This document shows, one piece after another, positions 45,011 to 54,242 of a DNA stretch of 64,000 nt (position 1 is its first letter; every line of letters starts with the position of its first letter). Made by a program: the position numbers and the translations under genes. The stretch is from the NCBI GenBank assembly GCA_963734055.1, contig CAVTFQ010000004.1:310001-374000 (forward strand). Direction: 5' to 3'. The notes under the pieces are model-generated. The model searched no databases and was not told where the DNA came from. It saw only the letters and a program-made list of their open reading frames with translations. The stretch comes from CAIWHR01 sp963734055. Its GTDB lineage: Bacteria; Pseudomonadota; Gammaproteobacteria; Burkholderiales; Casimicrobiaceae.

Positions 45011-48000
45011 ATGTTCTCGCGCTTCTTCATCGACCGGCCGATCTTCGCGGCCGTGATCTCGCTGTTCCTCGTCCTCGCGGGCCTGGCCGCGATGCGCACG
45101 CTGCCCATCGCCCAGTACCCCGAGATCGCGCCGCCGGTCGTCACCGTACAGGCGGTCTACCCGGGCGCGGCGGCCGACGTGCTCGAGAAGACGGTCGCGG
45201 CGCCCATCGAGAACGCGATCAACGGCGTGCCGAACATGATCTACATGTCGAGCTCGTCGTCGTCGAACGGCGTGGTGTCGATCCAGGTGACTTTCGATAT
45301 CGGGACCCGGATCGACGACGCCGCGGTCAACGTCAACAACCGCGTGAAGCAGGTCGAACCGAGGCTGCCCGAGGAGGTGCGGCGGCAGGGGGTCACCGTC
45401 GAGCGCGGCAGCTCGTCCTTCCTGCAGGTGCTCGCGTTCTACGCCCCCGACGGCCGCTACGACGACCTCTTCACGTCGAACTACGTGACGCTGAACGTGC
45501 TCGACCGGCTCAAGCGGCTCCCCGGCACGACCAACGTGCAGATCTTCGGCGCGAAGGACTACGCGATGCGGATCTGGGTGAAGCCCGATCGCCTGGCGCA
45601 GCTCAAGCTCACGCCGTCGGATCTCGTGCGCGCCGTCAACGAGCAGAACGCGCAGTTCGCGGCAGGCAAGATCGGCCAGGCCCCGATCGGCAAGGAGCAG
45701 GAGCTCGTCTACACGATCACGACGCAGGGGCGCCTCGCCGACGCGAAGGAATTCGGCCAGATCATCGTCCGGGCGAATCCCGATGGCTCCACGGTGCGCC
45801 TCTCCGACGTGGCGCGCATCGAGCTCGGCGCGCGCGACTACGACTTCATCGGCCGCATCAACGGCAAGCCGGCCACGCTGGTCGGGATCTTCCTGCAGCC
45901 GGGCGCCAATGCGCTCCAGGTCGCGAAGAGCGTGCGCACGACGATGACCGAGCTCGCGGCGGCGTTTCCGGAGGGCCTCGCCTACTCGATTCCCTACGAC
46001 ACGACGCGCTTCGTCGAGGTGTCGATCCGCGAGGTCATGTTCACGCTGGGCGAGGCGATGGTGCTCGTGATCCTCGTCGTGTTCCTGTTCCTGCAGAGCT
46101 GGCGCGCGACGCTGATTCCGCTCGTCGCGGTGCCGGTGTCGCTGCTCGGGGCCTTCTCCGGGCTGTTCGTGCTCGGCTACTCGATCAACACCCTGACGCT
46201 GTTCGGCATGGTGCTCGCCATCGGCATCGTCGTCGACGACGCTATCGTCGTGCTCGAGAACGTCGAGCGGATCATGCAGGAGGAGCGCTCGACGCCGCGC
46301 GAGGCGGCGATCCGCGCGATGCACGAGGTGACCGGGCCGATCATCGCGATTGTCCTCACGCTGACCGCCGTGTTCATCCCCATCGCGTTCCTGGGCGGCC
46401 TGACGGGCGAGCTCTACCGCCAGTTCGCGGTGACGATCTCGATCGCGGTCGTGATCTCGGGCCTCGTCGCGCTGACGCTCACGCCCGCGCTGTGCGCGCT
46501 GATCCTGCGTCCCGGCGAGCCGCCGACGCGCGGCTTCTTCGCGCTCTTCAACCGCGGGTTCGGCAGCGTGACCACGCATTACACGTCGGGCGTGGCGTGG
46601 ATGGTGCGCCGCGGCGTGATCGGGGTGCTGCTCTTCGCCGGCATGGTAGCGATCGCCATCGGCCTGTGGCGCGTCACGCCGGGGAGCCTCGTGCCCGACG
46701 AGGACCAGGGGTTCTACATCGCGGCCGTGATCCTCCCCGACGGCGCGACGCTCAACCGGACCGACAAGGTCGTCGCCGAAGTCGAGCGGGCGATCCGCTC
46801 CAATCCCAATAACCAGGACATCGTCGCGTTCACCGGGTTCGACTTCCTCGGCGGCGGCTTCCGCAACAACGCGGCCACGATCTTCGTCACCCAGATTCCG
46901 TGGGACCAGCGCCACGTCACCGCGCAGCAGCTCGTGGGCGAGCTCTTCGGCAAGACGATGGGGATCAAGGAAGCGCTGGTGCTCGCCTTCAACCCTCCGC
47001 CGATCTTCGGGCTCGGCGCCGCCGGCGGCTACGAGTTCTACATCCAGAACCACGGCGACGGCGGCCCGGCGCGGATGAACGAGGTCGTGCAGCAGTTCCT
47101 GCAGCGGGTCAATTCGGACAAATCGCTCGGCTTCGCGCAAACGCTGTGGCGCGCCAACGTGCCGCAGCTCTACGTCGACGTCGACCGCGACAAGGCGAAG
47201 AAGGCCGGCGTCCCGATCGACGACATCTACGCGGCGCTCTCGGCCACGCTCGGCACGTACTACATCAACGACTTCAACAAGTACGGTCGCGCCTGGCAGG
47301 TGCTGATGTCGGCCGAGCCGTCGCAGCGCACCCGTCCGGACGACGTCGGCGCGGTCTACGTGCGCTCGGACAAGGGCGAAATGATCCCGCTGTCCGCGCT
47401 CGCGAGCGTCCGCTACTCGTCCGGACCCGACGCGCTCGACCGCTTCAACAACCTGCCGGCGGTCAAGATCTTCGGCGAGGCGGCGAAGGGCTACAGCTCG
47501 GGCCAGGCGATCGCGCGAGTGGAGCAGATTGCGAAGGAGGTGCTGCCCCCCGACTTCAGCTACGACTGGGGCGGCACCTCCTATCAGGAAAAGCGCTCGG
47601 GCGGCGCCTCGACGTTCGCGCTGGGCCTCGCCGTGATCATGGTGTTCCTGATCCTCGCCGCGCAGTACGAGAAGTGGTCGCTGCCGTTCTCGGTGCTGCT
47701 CGCGCTTCCCTTCGGCACCTTCGGCGCGCTGGCCGCCGTCTGGCTCCGCGGGCTCACCAACGACGTCTACTTCCAGATCGGGCTCGTCACGCTGCTGGGC
47801 CTCGCCGCCAAGAATGCGATCCTGATCGTCGAGTTCGCCGTGCTCAAGCACCACGAAGGCATGTCGGCGTCCGCGGCGACGATCGAGGCGGCACGACTCC
47901 GGTTCCGGCCCATCCTCATGACCTCGCTCGCCTTTATCCTGGGCGTGCTGCCGCTCGCGATCTCGACCGGCGCGGGCGCCGGGGCCCGTCACTCGACCGG

Positions 48001-48214
48001 CACGGGCGTCATGGGCGGGATGATGGCGGCGACGTTCCTCGCGATCTTCTTCGTTCCGATGTTCTTCAAGCTCCTGACCGACCGCCACCTGCGCGAGCCC
48101 CGCAGCACCGAGGAGCTCTTCACCGAGGTCCGGCACGCGCGCGAGGCGGCGCGCCACCCGCCGCCGCATACGCCGGGGCATCCCCCGCATCCGCCTGGAG
48201 ACACGCATGCGTAG
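45011..48214 (+). CDS. RND multidrug efflux transporter (AcrB/MexB type)
   Basis: A 1067-residue inner-membrane proton antiporter, close to AcrB length. It starts MFSRFFIDRPIFAAVISLFL. TM4 contains GMVLAIGIVVDDAIVVLENV with the Asp pair of proton relay, and the TM10-TM12 region KNAILIVEFAVLKHHEGMSA carries the relay Lys. The docking and pore domains show VYPGAAADVLEKTVAAPIEN and EDQGFYIAAVILPDGATLNR. MSSSSSSNGVVSIQVTFDIG is also characteristic. It exports lipophilic drugs, detergents or solvents. It overlaps the outer-membrane gene by 8 bp. Confidence 0.97.
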   Translation: MFSRFFIDRPIFAAVISLFLVLAGLAAMRTLPIAQYPEIAPPVVTVQAVYPGAAADVLEKTVAAPIENAINGVPNMIYMSSSSSSNGVVSIQVTFDIGTRIDDAAVNVNNRVKQVEPRLPEEVRRQGVTVERGSSSFLQVLAFYAPDGRYDDLFTSNYVTLNVLDRLKRLPGTTNVQIFGAKDYAMRIWVKPDRLAQLKLTPSDLVRAVNEQNAQFAAGKIGQAPIGKEQELVYTITTQGRLADAKEFGQIIVRANPDGSTVRLSDVARIELGARDYDFIGRINGKPATLVGIFLQPGANALQVAKSVRTTMTELAAAFPEGLAYSIPYDTTRFVEVSIREVMFTLGEAMVLVILVVFLFLQSWRATLIPLVAVPVSLLGAFSGLFVLGYSINTLTLFGMVLAIGIVVDDAIVVLENVERIMQEERSTPREAAIRAMHEVTGPIIAIVLTLTAVFIPIAFLGGLTGELYRQFAVTISIAVVISGLVALTLTPALCALILRPGEPPTRGFFALFNRGFGSVTTHYTSGVAWMVRRGVIGVLLFAGMVAIAIGLWRVTPGSLVPDEDQGFYIAAVILPDGATLNRTDKVVAEVERAIRSNPNNQDIVAFTGFDFLGGGFRNNAATIFVTQIPWDQRHVTAQQLVGELFGKTMGIKEALVLAFNPPPIFGLGAAGGYEFYIQNHGDGGPARMNEVVQQFLQRVNSDKSLGFAQTLWRANVPQLYVDVDRDKAKKAGVPIDDIYAALSATLGTYYINDFNKYGRAWQVLMSAEPSQRTRPDDVGAVYVRSDKGEMIPLSALASVRYSSGPDALDRFNNLPAVKIFGEAAKGYSSGQAIARVEQIAKEVLPPDFSYDWGGTSYQEKRSGGASTFALGLAVIMVFLILAAQYEKWSLPFSVLLALPFGTFGALAAVWLRGLTNDVYFQIGLVTLLGLAAKNAILIVEFAVLKHHEGMSASAATIEAARLRFRPILMTSLAFILGVLPLAISTGAGAGARHSTGTGVMGGMMAATFLAIFFVPMFFKLLTDRHLREPRSTEELFTEVRHAREAARHPPPHTPGHPPHPPGDTHA

Positions 48215-49613
48215 GCTCACGATCTGCCTGACCGTCGCGGTGTTCGCCGCCGGCTGCGCGAGCACGCCGCCGCCCGCGCCGCAACTCGACCTCCCGGCCC
48301 CCACCGCGGGCGACCTTCAGCTCGACCGCTGGTGGACCGCGTTCGGCGATTCCACGCTCGACCAGCTCGTCGCCGAGGCGCTCGCGAACAACCTCGACCT
48401 GAGGGCGGCGATCACCCGCGTCGAATACGGCCGCGCGCTCGTGCTGCTCGCCCAGTCGGACCAGTATCCGACCGTCGATCTCTCGGCGAACGCATCGCGC
48501 TATCGGTCGACCCAGGTCGGGGCCAACCCGCTGCCGCCGGGATTCTCGCCATTGACGACCGATCTTGCGGTCGGCTTGCAGGCCTCCTACGAGACGGACC
48601 TCTGGGCGAAGTACCGCAACGCCACCTCGGCCGCGCAGGAGGACCTCCTCGCGACGGAATACGCGCGCGAGGTCGTCCGGACGATGGTCTCCGCCGACAC
48701 GGTGCGCGGCTATTTCAACCTGCTCGCGGCCGATGCCGAACTGCAACTGCTGCTCGAAACGCTCAAGCTGCGCGACGAGACGGTTGCGCTGCAGAAGGAC
48801 CGCTACCAGGCCGGCGTCATCGGCGAGTACGACCTGCGCACCGCGGAAGCCGAGCGCTCCGCCGTCGCGGGGGACGTCGCGCTCGCGCGCCGCATCCGGA
48901 CCGAATACGAATCGGCGCTCGCCGTGCTGCTCGGCCGCTCGCCGAAGGAGGTCTTCGCCCCGTCGATCGCGCGCGACGTCGCCGTCGCGCGGCTGACCGC
49001 CGTGCCTACGCTGCCGTCGGGCGTGCCTTCCGATGTGCTCGCGCGCCGGCCCGACATCCGGCGCGCCGAGGCGCAGCTCGCGGCGGCCAACCTGCGCATC
49101 GACGTCGCGCGCGCCGACTACTATCCGTCGATCTCGCTCACCGGCAGCTACGGCACGCAGGCCGGCGCGCTCAGCAACCTGTTCAGCGGCCCCGGCGTCG
49201 TCTGGGGACTCGCGGCCTCGCTCCTGCAGCCGCTGATCGGACTCAAGCGGATCGAGGCCAACGTCGACGCGCAGACGGCGCGCCGCGACGAGCTCGTGAT
49301 CCTCTACACGCAGACGGTCCAGGGCGCGTTCCGCGATGCGCACGACGCGCTTTCGGCGAACGACACGACACGCGAGGCGCTCGCTGCGCAGAACGATCGC
49401 CGGATCAAGCTGCAGCAGGCACTCGAGCTCTCCGACCTCCGCTACCGCGCCGGCTACTCGCCGTATCTCGAGGTGCTGGACGCGCAGCGCCAGCTGCTGC
49501 AGGCGCAGACGCTCGAGATCGTCGCCGCCCGCAACGTGCGACTGTCGCTCGTCGACTTCGCGAACGCCGTCGGCGGCGGCTGGGACTACAAGACGGCGGT
49601 GGCGCAGCCGTAG
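48207..49613 (+). CDS. RND efflux outer-membrane channel (OprM/NodT family lipoprotein)
   Basis: A 468-residue outer-membrane lipoprotein; lipobox VFAAGCAS gives Cys17. The two internally repeated OEP halves are visible (WWTAFGDSTLDQLVAEALAN ... ADTVRGYFNLLAADAELQLL, then RRPDIRRAEAQLAAANLRID ... LRYRAGYSPYLEVLDAQRQL). DYYPSISLTGSYGTQAGALS is a conserved strand. It completes the tripartite pump with the adaptor and AcrB-type genes upstream. The gene is convergent with the TMEM175-like gene with small hairpins between. Confidence 0.95.
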   Translation: MRRLTICLTVAVFAAGCASTPPPAPQLDLPAPTAGDLQLDRWWTAFGDSTLDQLVAEALANNLDLRAAITRVEYGRALVLLAQSDQYPTVDLSANASRYRSTQVGANPLPPGFSPLTTDLAVGLQASYETDLWAKYRNATSAAQEDLLATEYAREVVRTMVSADTVRGYFNLLAADAELQLLLETLKLRDETVALQKDRYQAGVIGEYDLRTAEAERSAVAGDVALARRIRTEYESALAVLLGRSPKEVFAPSIARDVAVARLTAVPTLPSGVPSDVLARRPDIRRAEAQLAAANLRIDVARADYYPSISLTGSYGTQAGALSNLFSGPGVVWGLAASLLQPLIGLKRIEANVDAQTARRDELVILYTQTVQGAFRDAHDALSANDTTREALAAQNDRRIKLQQALELSDLRYRAGYSPYLEVLDAQRQLLQAQTLEIVAARNVRLSLVDFANAVGGGWDYKTAVAQP

Positions 49614-49642
49614 CACCGCGCAGCGGTGAGCGTCAGGCTCAC
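49614..49642. terminator. Two overlapping hairpins between convergent genes
   Basis: CACCGC (49614-49619) pairs with GCGGTG (49623-49628); GTGAGC (49626-49631) pairs with GCTCAC (49637-49642). Each stem is six perfect pairs and they exclude each other. They cover the 25-bp gap between the outer-membrane channel gene and the convergent membrane gene. There is no U run, so it may be a bidirectional, weak terminator. Confidence 0.45.
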
Positions 49643-50283
49643 TGTCGCGGTCGCCAGCGCGCGCGTCCGCCGTGCCAGCGCGGCGGGACGAGGTAGAAGA
49701 GCGGCGTGAGCGCGTAGATGATGAACGCCAGGTGAACGTTGGCCCACGCCGCTGCCACGCCTGCCAGATAGGAGGCTGGCCCGACAAAGGACTTGACGAT
49801 GCCATGCGGGTCGACCGTTGCCGCCAGTTCCGGCTTCAGCACGTTCCCGACGACGTAGCGATTGAGCGCGATGAAGAGAAGCGTCGACACCGCCATGACG
49901 GCACCGAACGCGCTGACCGCGAGCGGGTTCTCGGGATACTCGCCCATGAGCGCCGTAGGGAACGGGACGAACGACTGCGACATCAGGAAGAGCGAGTTGA
50001 GCCAGACCAGGCCGTAGGTCGCGTGGCGGGCGAGCCCGAGCAGGTGGTGATGGTTGAGCCAGAACTTGCAGACGATCACGAAGCTCACGAGCCAGCTCAG
50101 GAACTTGGGCATCAGCTCGACGAGGTCCTGCGCGAGCTCGGGCACGCTGCCGGGCACCTTCAGCACGGGCACCTTGAGCTCGAGCACGAGCAGCGTGACG
50201 ACGATCGCGAACACGCCGTCCGAGAAAGCCTCAACGCGGCCCAGCGGGAGTTCGCCCTGCGCGAACCGGTCGAGGATCTTCAC
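49639..50283 (-). CDS. TMEM175-like (DUF1211) potassium channel family protein
   Basis: A 214-residue membrane protein with about six helices. The family signature is VEAFSDGVFAIVVTLLVLEL (RxxxFSDGVFAI), the residue block lining the pore of bacterial TMEM175 channels. SFVIVCKFWLNHHHLLGLAR continues the typical pattern (W-NHH), and FVPFPTALMGEYPENPLAVS follows. Bacterial members pass K+ with low selectivity. The start is a GTG. It is convergent to the efflux genes. Confidence 0.9.
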   Translation of the reverse strand: MKILDRFAQGELPLGRVEAFSDGVFAIVVTLLVLELKVPVLKVPGSVPELAQDLVELMPKFLSWLVSFVIVCKFWLNHHHLLGLARHATYGLVWLNSLFLMSQSFVPFPTALMGEYPENPLAVSAFGAVMAVSTLLFIALNRYVVGNVLKPELAATVDPHGIVKSFVGPASYLAGVAAAWANVHLAFIIYALTPLFYLVPPRWHGGRARWRPRQ

Positions 50284-50490
50284 GCGCCCGCGCCGAGCCG
50301 CTCGTCGGTCACGAGGAGCCGGTATCCGCCTGACCGTCGCCGGACAACCTTCAGGCGCGCCCAGCGTACCTCGGCCGGTTTGCCGCCCGCCTCCGTCATC
50401 GCGAGCCGCGAGTCCGCCGCGACCTGCGCCGCGCGCCCCGCACGCGCGGCGGCACGCGACTCAGGCGCGATGGGCAACTCGAGGCGGCGA

Positions 50491-51510
50491 TCACTGAAGC
50501 CTCGGCTTGCGCAGGAAGTCGCGGCGGTCGCCGGAACGCACGGTCGCACGAACGGGCGCGCCCTCACGCGCGATCGTCAGCGCGATCTCCGCACCGGGCG
50601 GGCCCCTGCGCCAGATCCGACGATACATGTCGGCGAGCCCCGTCACTCGCTCGTCGCCGACTGCGACGACGACGTCGCCCGGCGCGATGCCGGCCTTGTC
50701 GGCGGGCCCGCCCGAGGCAAGGCCGTTGACGACGAGCCCGCCCGACGTCTCCGCCGTGTACATCCCGAGCCACGGTCTCGGCGGCACGGGGGAACGCCCG
50801 GTGCGCAGGAGGCCGTCGAGGATCGGCCCAAGGAGGTCCGCAGGCACGAACATGTTGCCCTTGACGACCTCGTCGCCCACGGCTTCCTGCACGAGCAGGG
50901 ACCCGATGCCGACGAGGCGGCCATCCTCGCCGACGAGCGCGGCGCCGCTCCATTCGGGATGGACGGGGGTCGTGAACAGCGCCTCGTCGAGCAGGTATTC
51001 CCAGTAGCCGGCGAACTCGCGCTTCGCGAACACCGTTGCCTTGAGCGCGTGGGGCCGCCCGCCGCTTCCGAGGACGAACACGTCGTCGTTGGGCGCCACG
51101 GTCGCGGCGGTGCCGCGCGAGAGCGGGTGGACGCGAAGGGGCGAGAGCGGGAGCACCAGGCCGAAACCGGTCGCGAAGTCGAACGCGATCGAATGCCCCG
51201 GCACGACGGTTCCGTCGTTCGCCGAAAGCCAGATCGTCTCCGCCTCGGTGACAAGGTAGCCGATCGTGAGCACGAGGCCGTCGTCGCCGATCACGACGCC
51301 GCTGCCGGTCCGCTCCGTCCCGAGGATCGGCGCCGTGAATGCGTCCTCGGGAACGTCGGCACGCAGCGCGACCACCGCATCGAGCGCAGTCTTGAGGTCG
51401 AAGCGGACGTCGCCAGGCGACGGCTGCATCGCGGCGGGGAAGGCCCAGCGGGTAGGTTCGGCCACAGGAGCGACGCGCGCGGGCACGAGAACGCCCGCCA
51501 GGGACGTCAT
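50491..51510 (-). CDS. HtrA/S1C-like protein with PDZ domain, catalytic residues missing
   Basis: A 339-residue protein with a trypsin-like fold (about 55-215) and a C-terminal PDZ domain (about 245-325: GGLVVNGLASGGPADKAGIA). The site that should hold the catalytic His reads GLVLTIGYLVTEAE (Tyr85 in its place), and the Asp position reads FDFATGFGLVLP, without the D-L-A. A Ser188 remains in HPEWSGAALVGEDG, but the GNSGGP pattern is lost. It is therefore probably an inactive, binding-only protein. I recall similar variants in rhizobia. No signal peptide is obvious from the chosen ATG, so its place in the cell is uncertain. Confidence 0.82.
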   Translation of the reverse strand: MTSLAGVLVPARVAPVAEPTRWAFPAAMQPSPGDVRFDLKTALDAVVALRADVPEDAFTAPILGTERTGSGVVIGDDGLVLTIGYLVTEAETIWLSANDGTVVPGHSIAFDFATGFGLVLPLSPLRVHPLSRGTAATVAPNDDVFVLGSGGRPHALKATVFAKREFAGYWEYLLDEALFTTPVHPEWSGAALVGEDGRLVGIGSLLVQEAVGDEVVKGNMFVPADLLGPILDGLLRTGRSPVPPRPWLGMYTAETSGGLVVNGLASGGPADKAGIAPGDVVVAVGDERVTGLADMYRRIWRRGPPGAEIALTIAREGAPVRATVRSGDRRDFLRKPRLQ

Positions 51511-51589
51511 GGTACGCGAGCCGTGGGCGGGGAGCACGCCCCCGTGCGCATGCGCGACGCCGGCGGCTATCGCGAGAGGGTCGCCGTGC

Positions 51590-52795
51590 TCACGCGCGCG
51601 GCAGCCCGCCGGCCAAGCGATCGGCAGCGGATTCGAATCGCCCGAGCGAGAACGCATCGATCCTGAGCGTGGCGCTGCCGTCGTCCGCCCAGGCCGCGAC
51701 CGCCTCGCCGACCGCGGGGGAGTGCTTGAACCCGTGGCCCGAGCACGGCGCGACCAGGAGCACCCGATCCGAATCGGGATGCGCATCGATCACGAAGCCG
51801 AAGTCGGGAGTCACCGTGTAGAGGCACGTCATCGCTTTCACGCAGCGCGCGGCGAGGCCGGAGATGAAGGGCGCGATCATCTCGGCGTGGAATGCCGCGA
51901 TGTCGGTGGGGGGAAGAGCGCCCTCGTCGGCGTCGGCCGTCGTCTCCGTCGCGAACTGCTCCACACCGAGCTTCACGCCGCCCCGCATTCCGTCGAGCGC
52001 CGGGAAACCGTAGATCCCCTGCGACCGTCGCTGCAGCTCCCAGATGAACACGGGGAATCGGCCCGGCGAGAACGGCGCCGGATCGCCGTCGATGGCGAGC
52101 CACAGGAGGCGTTGCCGGTAGATCCCGAAGTGGCGCGCGATTTCGCGATCGACGAGCGTGGGCAGCCAGGCGCCGGCCGTCACGACCAGCCGGTCGGCGA
52201 CGTAACGGCCACGATCGGTCGTGACGGCGACGCCGTCCGCGGAGGCGTCGAAACCCTGCACGGTCTCGTTCCGGCATATCGTTGCGCCGCGCCGCTCCGC
52301 GACCGCGAGGTGCGCTGCGACGCATGCCTCGGGACGCAGATAGCCCGCCTCCGGCTCGAAGTAGCCATATTCGTCGGCACCGACGTTGAACGCCGGATAG
52401 CGCCGCCGGATCGCCGGTGCATCGAGGATCTCGTGCGCGATCCCGTACCGTCTCGCCGCAGCCACCGTGTTTTCGAAGAAGCCGGGCACGTGCAATACGG
52501 ACGACTTCGTCGGGCTCGAGATGAACAGGCCGCCGACCGACGCGAGCAGCGCGGCGCCGGTCTCGCGTTCGAGCTCGCGCCAGAGCTCGTGCGAACGCAT
52601 CGCGAGCGGCGTGTAGTGGATCCCTTCGCCGATCGCAAGTCGCGTGATCCGCGTGTCGCCGTGCGATGACCCGTGCGCATGGGGCGGCGAGAAACGGTCG
52701 AAGCCGAGCGCGCGTACGCCGCGCCGCGCGAGATGGCAGAGCGTTGCGCTGCCCATCGCCCCGAGTCCCAGCACGATCGCGCGGAAACGGCTCAC
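51590..52795 (-). CDS. solA: FAD-dependent amine oxidase, N-methyl-L-tryptophan oxidase / monomeric sarcosine oxidase type
   Basis: A 401-residue flavoenzyme. The FAD site is AIVLGLGAMGSATLCHLARR, with RGVRALGFDRFSPPHAHGSS (H in GSSHGDTRITR) next, as in MSOX/SolA. The covalent FAD-linking Cys is in KAMTCLYTVTPDFGFVIDAH, and LVAPCSGHGFKHSPAVGEAV holds the second Cys and conserved His/Lys. It oxidatively demethylates N-methyl amino acids to give formaldehyde and hydrogen peroxide; the substrate is either sarcosine or N-methyltryptophan. It is 79 bp from the neighbouring S1C-like gene. Confidence 0.9.
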   Translation of the reverse strand: MSRFRAIVLGLGAMGSATLCHLARRGVRALGFDRFSPPHAHGSSHGDTRITRLAIGEGIHYTPLAMRSHELWRELERETGAALLASVGGLFISSPTKSSVLHVPGFFENTVAAARRYGIAHEILDAPAIRRRYPAFNVGADEYGYFEPEAGYLRPEACVAAHLAVAERRGATICRNETVQGFDASADGVAVTTDRGRYVADRLVVTAGAWLPTLVDREIARHFGIYRQRLLWLAIDGDPAPFSPGRFPVFIWELQRRSQGIYGFPALDGMRGGVKLGVEQFATETTADADEGALPPTDIAAFHAEMIAPFISGLAARCVKAMTCLYTVTPDFGFVIDAHPDSDRVLLVAPCSGHGFKHSPAVGEAVAAWADDGSATLRIDAFSLGRFESAADRLAGGLPRA

Positions 52796-52873
52796 AGAAG
52801 CCGGTGGCTCACGAAATCGCGCGTCTGCTTGGCGAGCCCCAGGACCGCACGGGCGTGGGACGACGCGGGCCGC

Positions 52874-53347
52874 TCAGCGCGGCTTGCAGTCGCAGAAGTC
52901 CTCGCCCTTGTCGAGGATGATGCGCCACGTGTCTGGCGCTTCCCGTCGCCAGACCGACGTGAAGATCGCGAACTGCTTGCCGGCGGGATCGCGCACGGGG
53001 CCGGTGGACAGGGCGAGCGTCCCGGAGTCGAGCACCTGGACGTCGGCGGGTTCCCAGCTGAAGGGCGCTTCCTTCCCCTCGTAGAAGCGCTTCCACGATG
53101 CGGTGATCTCATTCTTGCCGCGAAGCGGCTTCGCCCGCGTGAAGAACACCGCCTCGGGGGAGATGAACGTCGTGAACGCCGCGAAATCGCGATCGGCCAT
53201 GGTCTTCGCGAACGCGCGCTCGGTGGCGAGGACCTGCTCCCGCAGCGCGGCGAGATCGCTCGGAGCGACCGGCGGGGGTGGCGCACTCGCGCAGCCGAGC
53301 ACGGTGGCGCAGGACGCGAGGGCCAGCGCGCGGCGCATCCCGTGCAT
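52874..53347 (-). CDS. Exported NTF2-like / DUF4440 protein, putative lipoprotein
   Basis: A 157-residue protein. A lipobox-like end of the signal peptide (ATVLGCASAPP) suggests a lipoprotein. The body fits the SnoaL/NTF2-like cone fold (DUF4440): LREQVLATERAFAKTMADRD, FAAFTTFISPEAVFFTRAKP, LDSGTLALSTGPVRDPAGKQ and FTSVWRREAPDTWRIILDKG. The function is not known; relatives include ketosteroid-isomerase-like proteins. A second ATG nine bases downstream is an alternative start. It ends in the Cys-containing FCDCKPR. A paralogue is at 54956-55423. Confidence 0.78.
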   Translation of the reverse strand: MHGMRRALALASCATVLGCASAPPPPVAPSDLAALREQVLATERAFAKTMADRDFAAFTTFISPEAVFFTRAKPLRGKNEITASWKRFYEGKEAPFSWEPADVQVLDSGTLALSTGPVRDPAGKQFAIFTSVWRREAPDTWRIILDKGEDFCDCKPR

Positions 53348-53354
53348 CCCCGGA

Positions 53355-53990
53355 TCAGCCGTGAGACTTGAAGAGAACGCTGAACGGGCGCGGGATGTCG
53401 TCCAGGTGAGCGAAGAACTGCGCGCGCAGGTAGCGGCTCTGGCCTTCGATCAGCGTGCGGATCTGCTCGTGGCCCTGCAGCGGCTCCGTTGCCCGCCCCG
53501 CGGCCGGGTTCTGCGGCGGCGGCCGCCTGCGTCCGGTGATGCCGACCGTGACCTCCTCGAGCTCGGGCTCGAGGCTCATGTAGCTGCCGAAGACCGCGAG
53601 CGCGTCGATCTCGTACTTGTTTTCGAGCGCAGTGCGGTTGAACTGCCACGCGAGATCCGCGACGTGCGTGAGCAGCATCTTCGCACGGCTGCGCGGCAGG
53701 GGCTCGATGATCTCGGCCTCCGCGTAACGGCGGAACTTCTCGGTGATGCCGTATTCGCCGCCGCGAGCGTCGTGCCGCTGGAGCAGCCCGCGCCGCAGCA
53801 TCTCGTCGACCATCGGGCGGCTCGCCGCGGCGCTCACGCGGAACTCCTCGACGAGCGTCTCGAGCCTGACCACCGCACGTCCGGCGGGCTCGCCCTCGAC
53901 GCGCGCGAGCACGCGTGCCGACGCGTCGCGCAGCCGTTGCGCGTCGACGCCGAAATAGACCTTCTTCGTGACGAGCGTCAGTGGCCTCAT
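53355..53990 (-). CDS. Unknown protein with nucleotidyltransferase-like FGSY motif
   Basis: A 211-residue protein, seven bases upstream of the DUF4440 gene. N-terminal part resembles a winged helix (VARVEGEPAGRAVVRLETLV to GLLQRHDARGGEYGITEKFR). A central segment YEIDALAVFGSYMSLEPELE EVTVGI-like pattern matches the fold start of minimal nucleotidyltransferases (FGSxxxxxxxxxDxDL), although the acidic D-x-D seems to be E-V-T here. It closes with a helical part and HLDDIPRPFSVLFKSHG. No catalytic pair can be seen, so activity is doubtful. I cannot name a family. Confidence 0.65.
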   Translation of the reverse strand: MRPLTLVTKKVYFGVDAQRLRDASARVLARVEGEPAGRAVVRLETLVEEFRVSAAASRPMVDEMLRRGLLQRHDARGGEYGITEKFRRYAEAEIIEPLPRSRAKMLLTHVADLAWQFNRTALENKYEIDALAVFGSYMSLEPELEEVTVGITGRRRPPPQNPAAGRATEPLQGHEQIRTLIEGQSRYLRAQFFAHLDDIPRPFSVLFKSHG

Positions 53991-54242
53991 GGCGAGCACG
54001 AAACAGAAATCAGGAGCGATGACACTAGCATAGAAGACGGGCGTTGTGCATCCCGTGCCGCGGAAAGGCGCTCCGCCGTGAACGCAATGTAAGCAACAAC
54101 GCGCGCACCCGGCCAACGAGCGTTCGACAGCGCCCCGCTGGACGGCCGTCTCCCATTTCGCCGGGTCGGCGGCTGACCGCTGCCGCGGAACGCGCGGCCT
54201 CCACCGTTGGGTTCCGCGCACGCGTCGTGTACCCTCTTCCGC

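Noticed and set aside
43604..48304. A 1566-codon minus-strand open frame
   Set aside because: It is the complement of the adaptor and RND pump genes; composition is typical of an antisense frame in G+C-rich coding DNA.
49614..49642. Canonical rho-independent terminator
   Set aside because: Two 6-bp stems exist but neither is followed by a T run on either strand; listed only with low confidence.
50280..50567. Possible 95-codon minus-strand gene whose stop overlaps the GTG of the TMEM175-like gene
   Set aside because: The overlap looks like coupling, but the 5' part lies in the S1C-like gene, no ribosome site or motif is visible and only the last 40 residues look protein-like.
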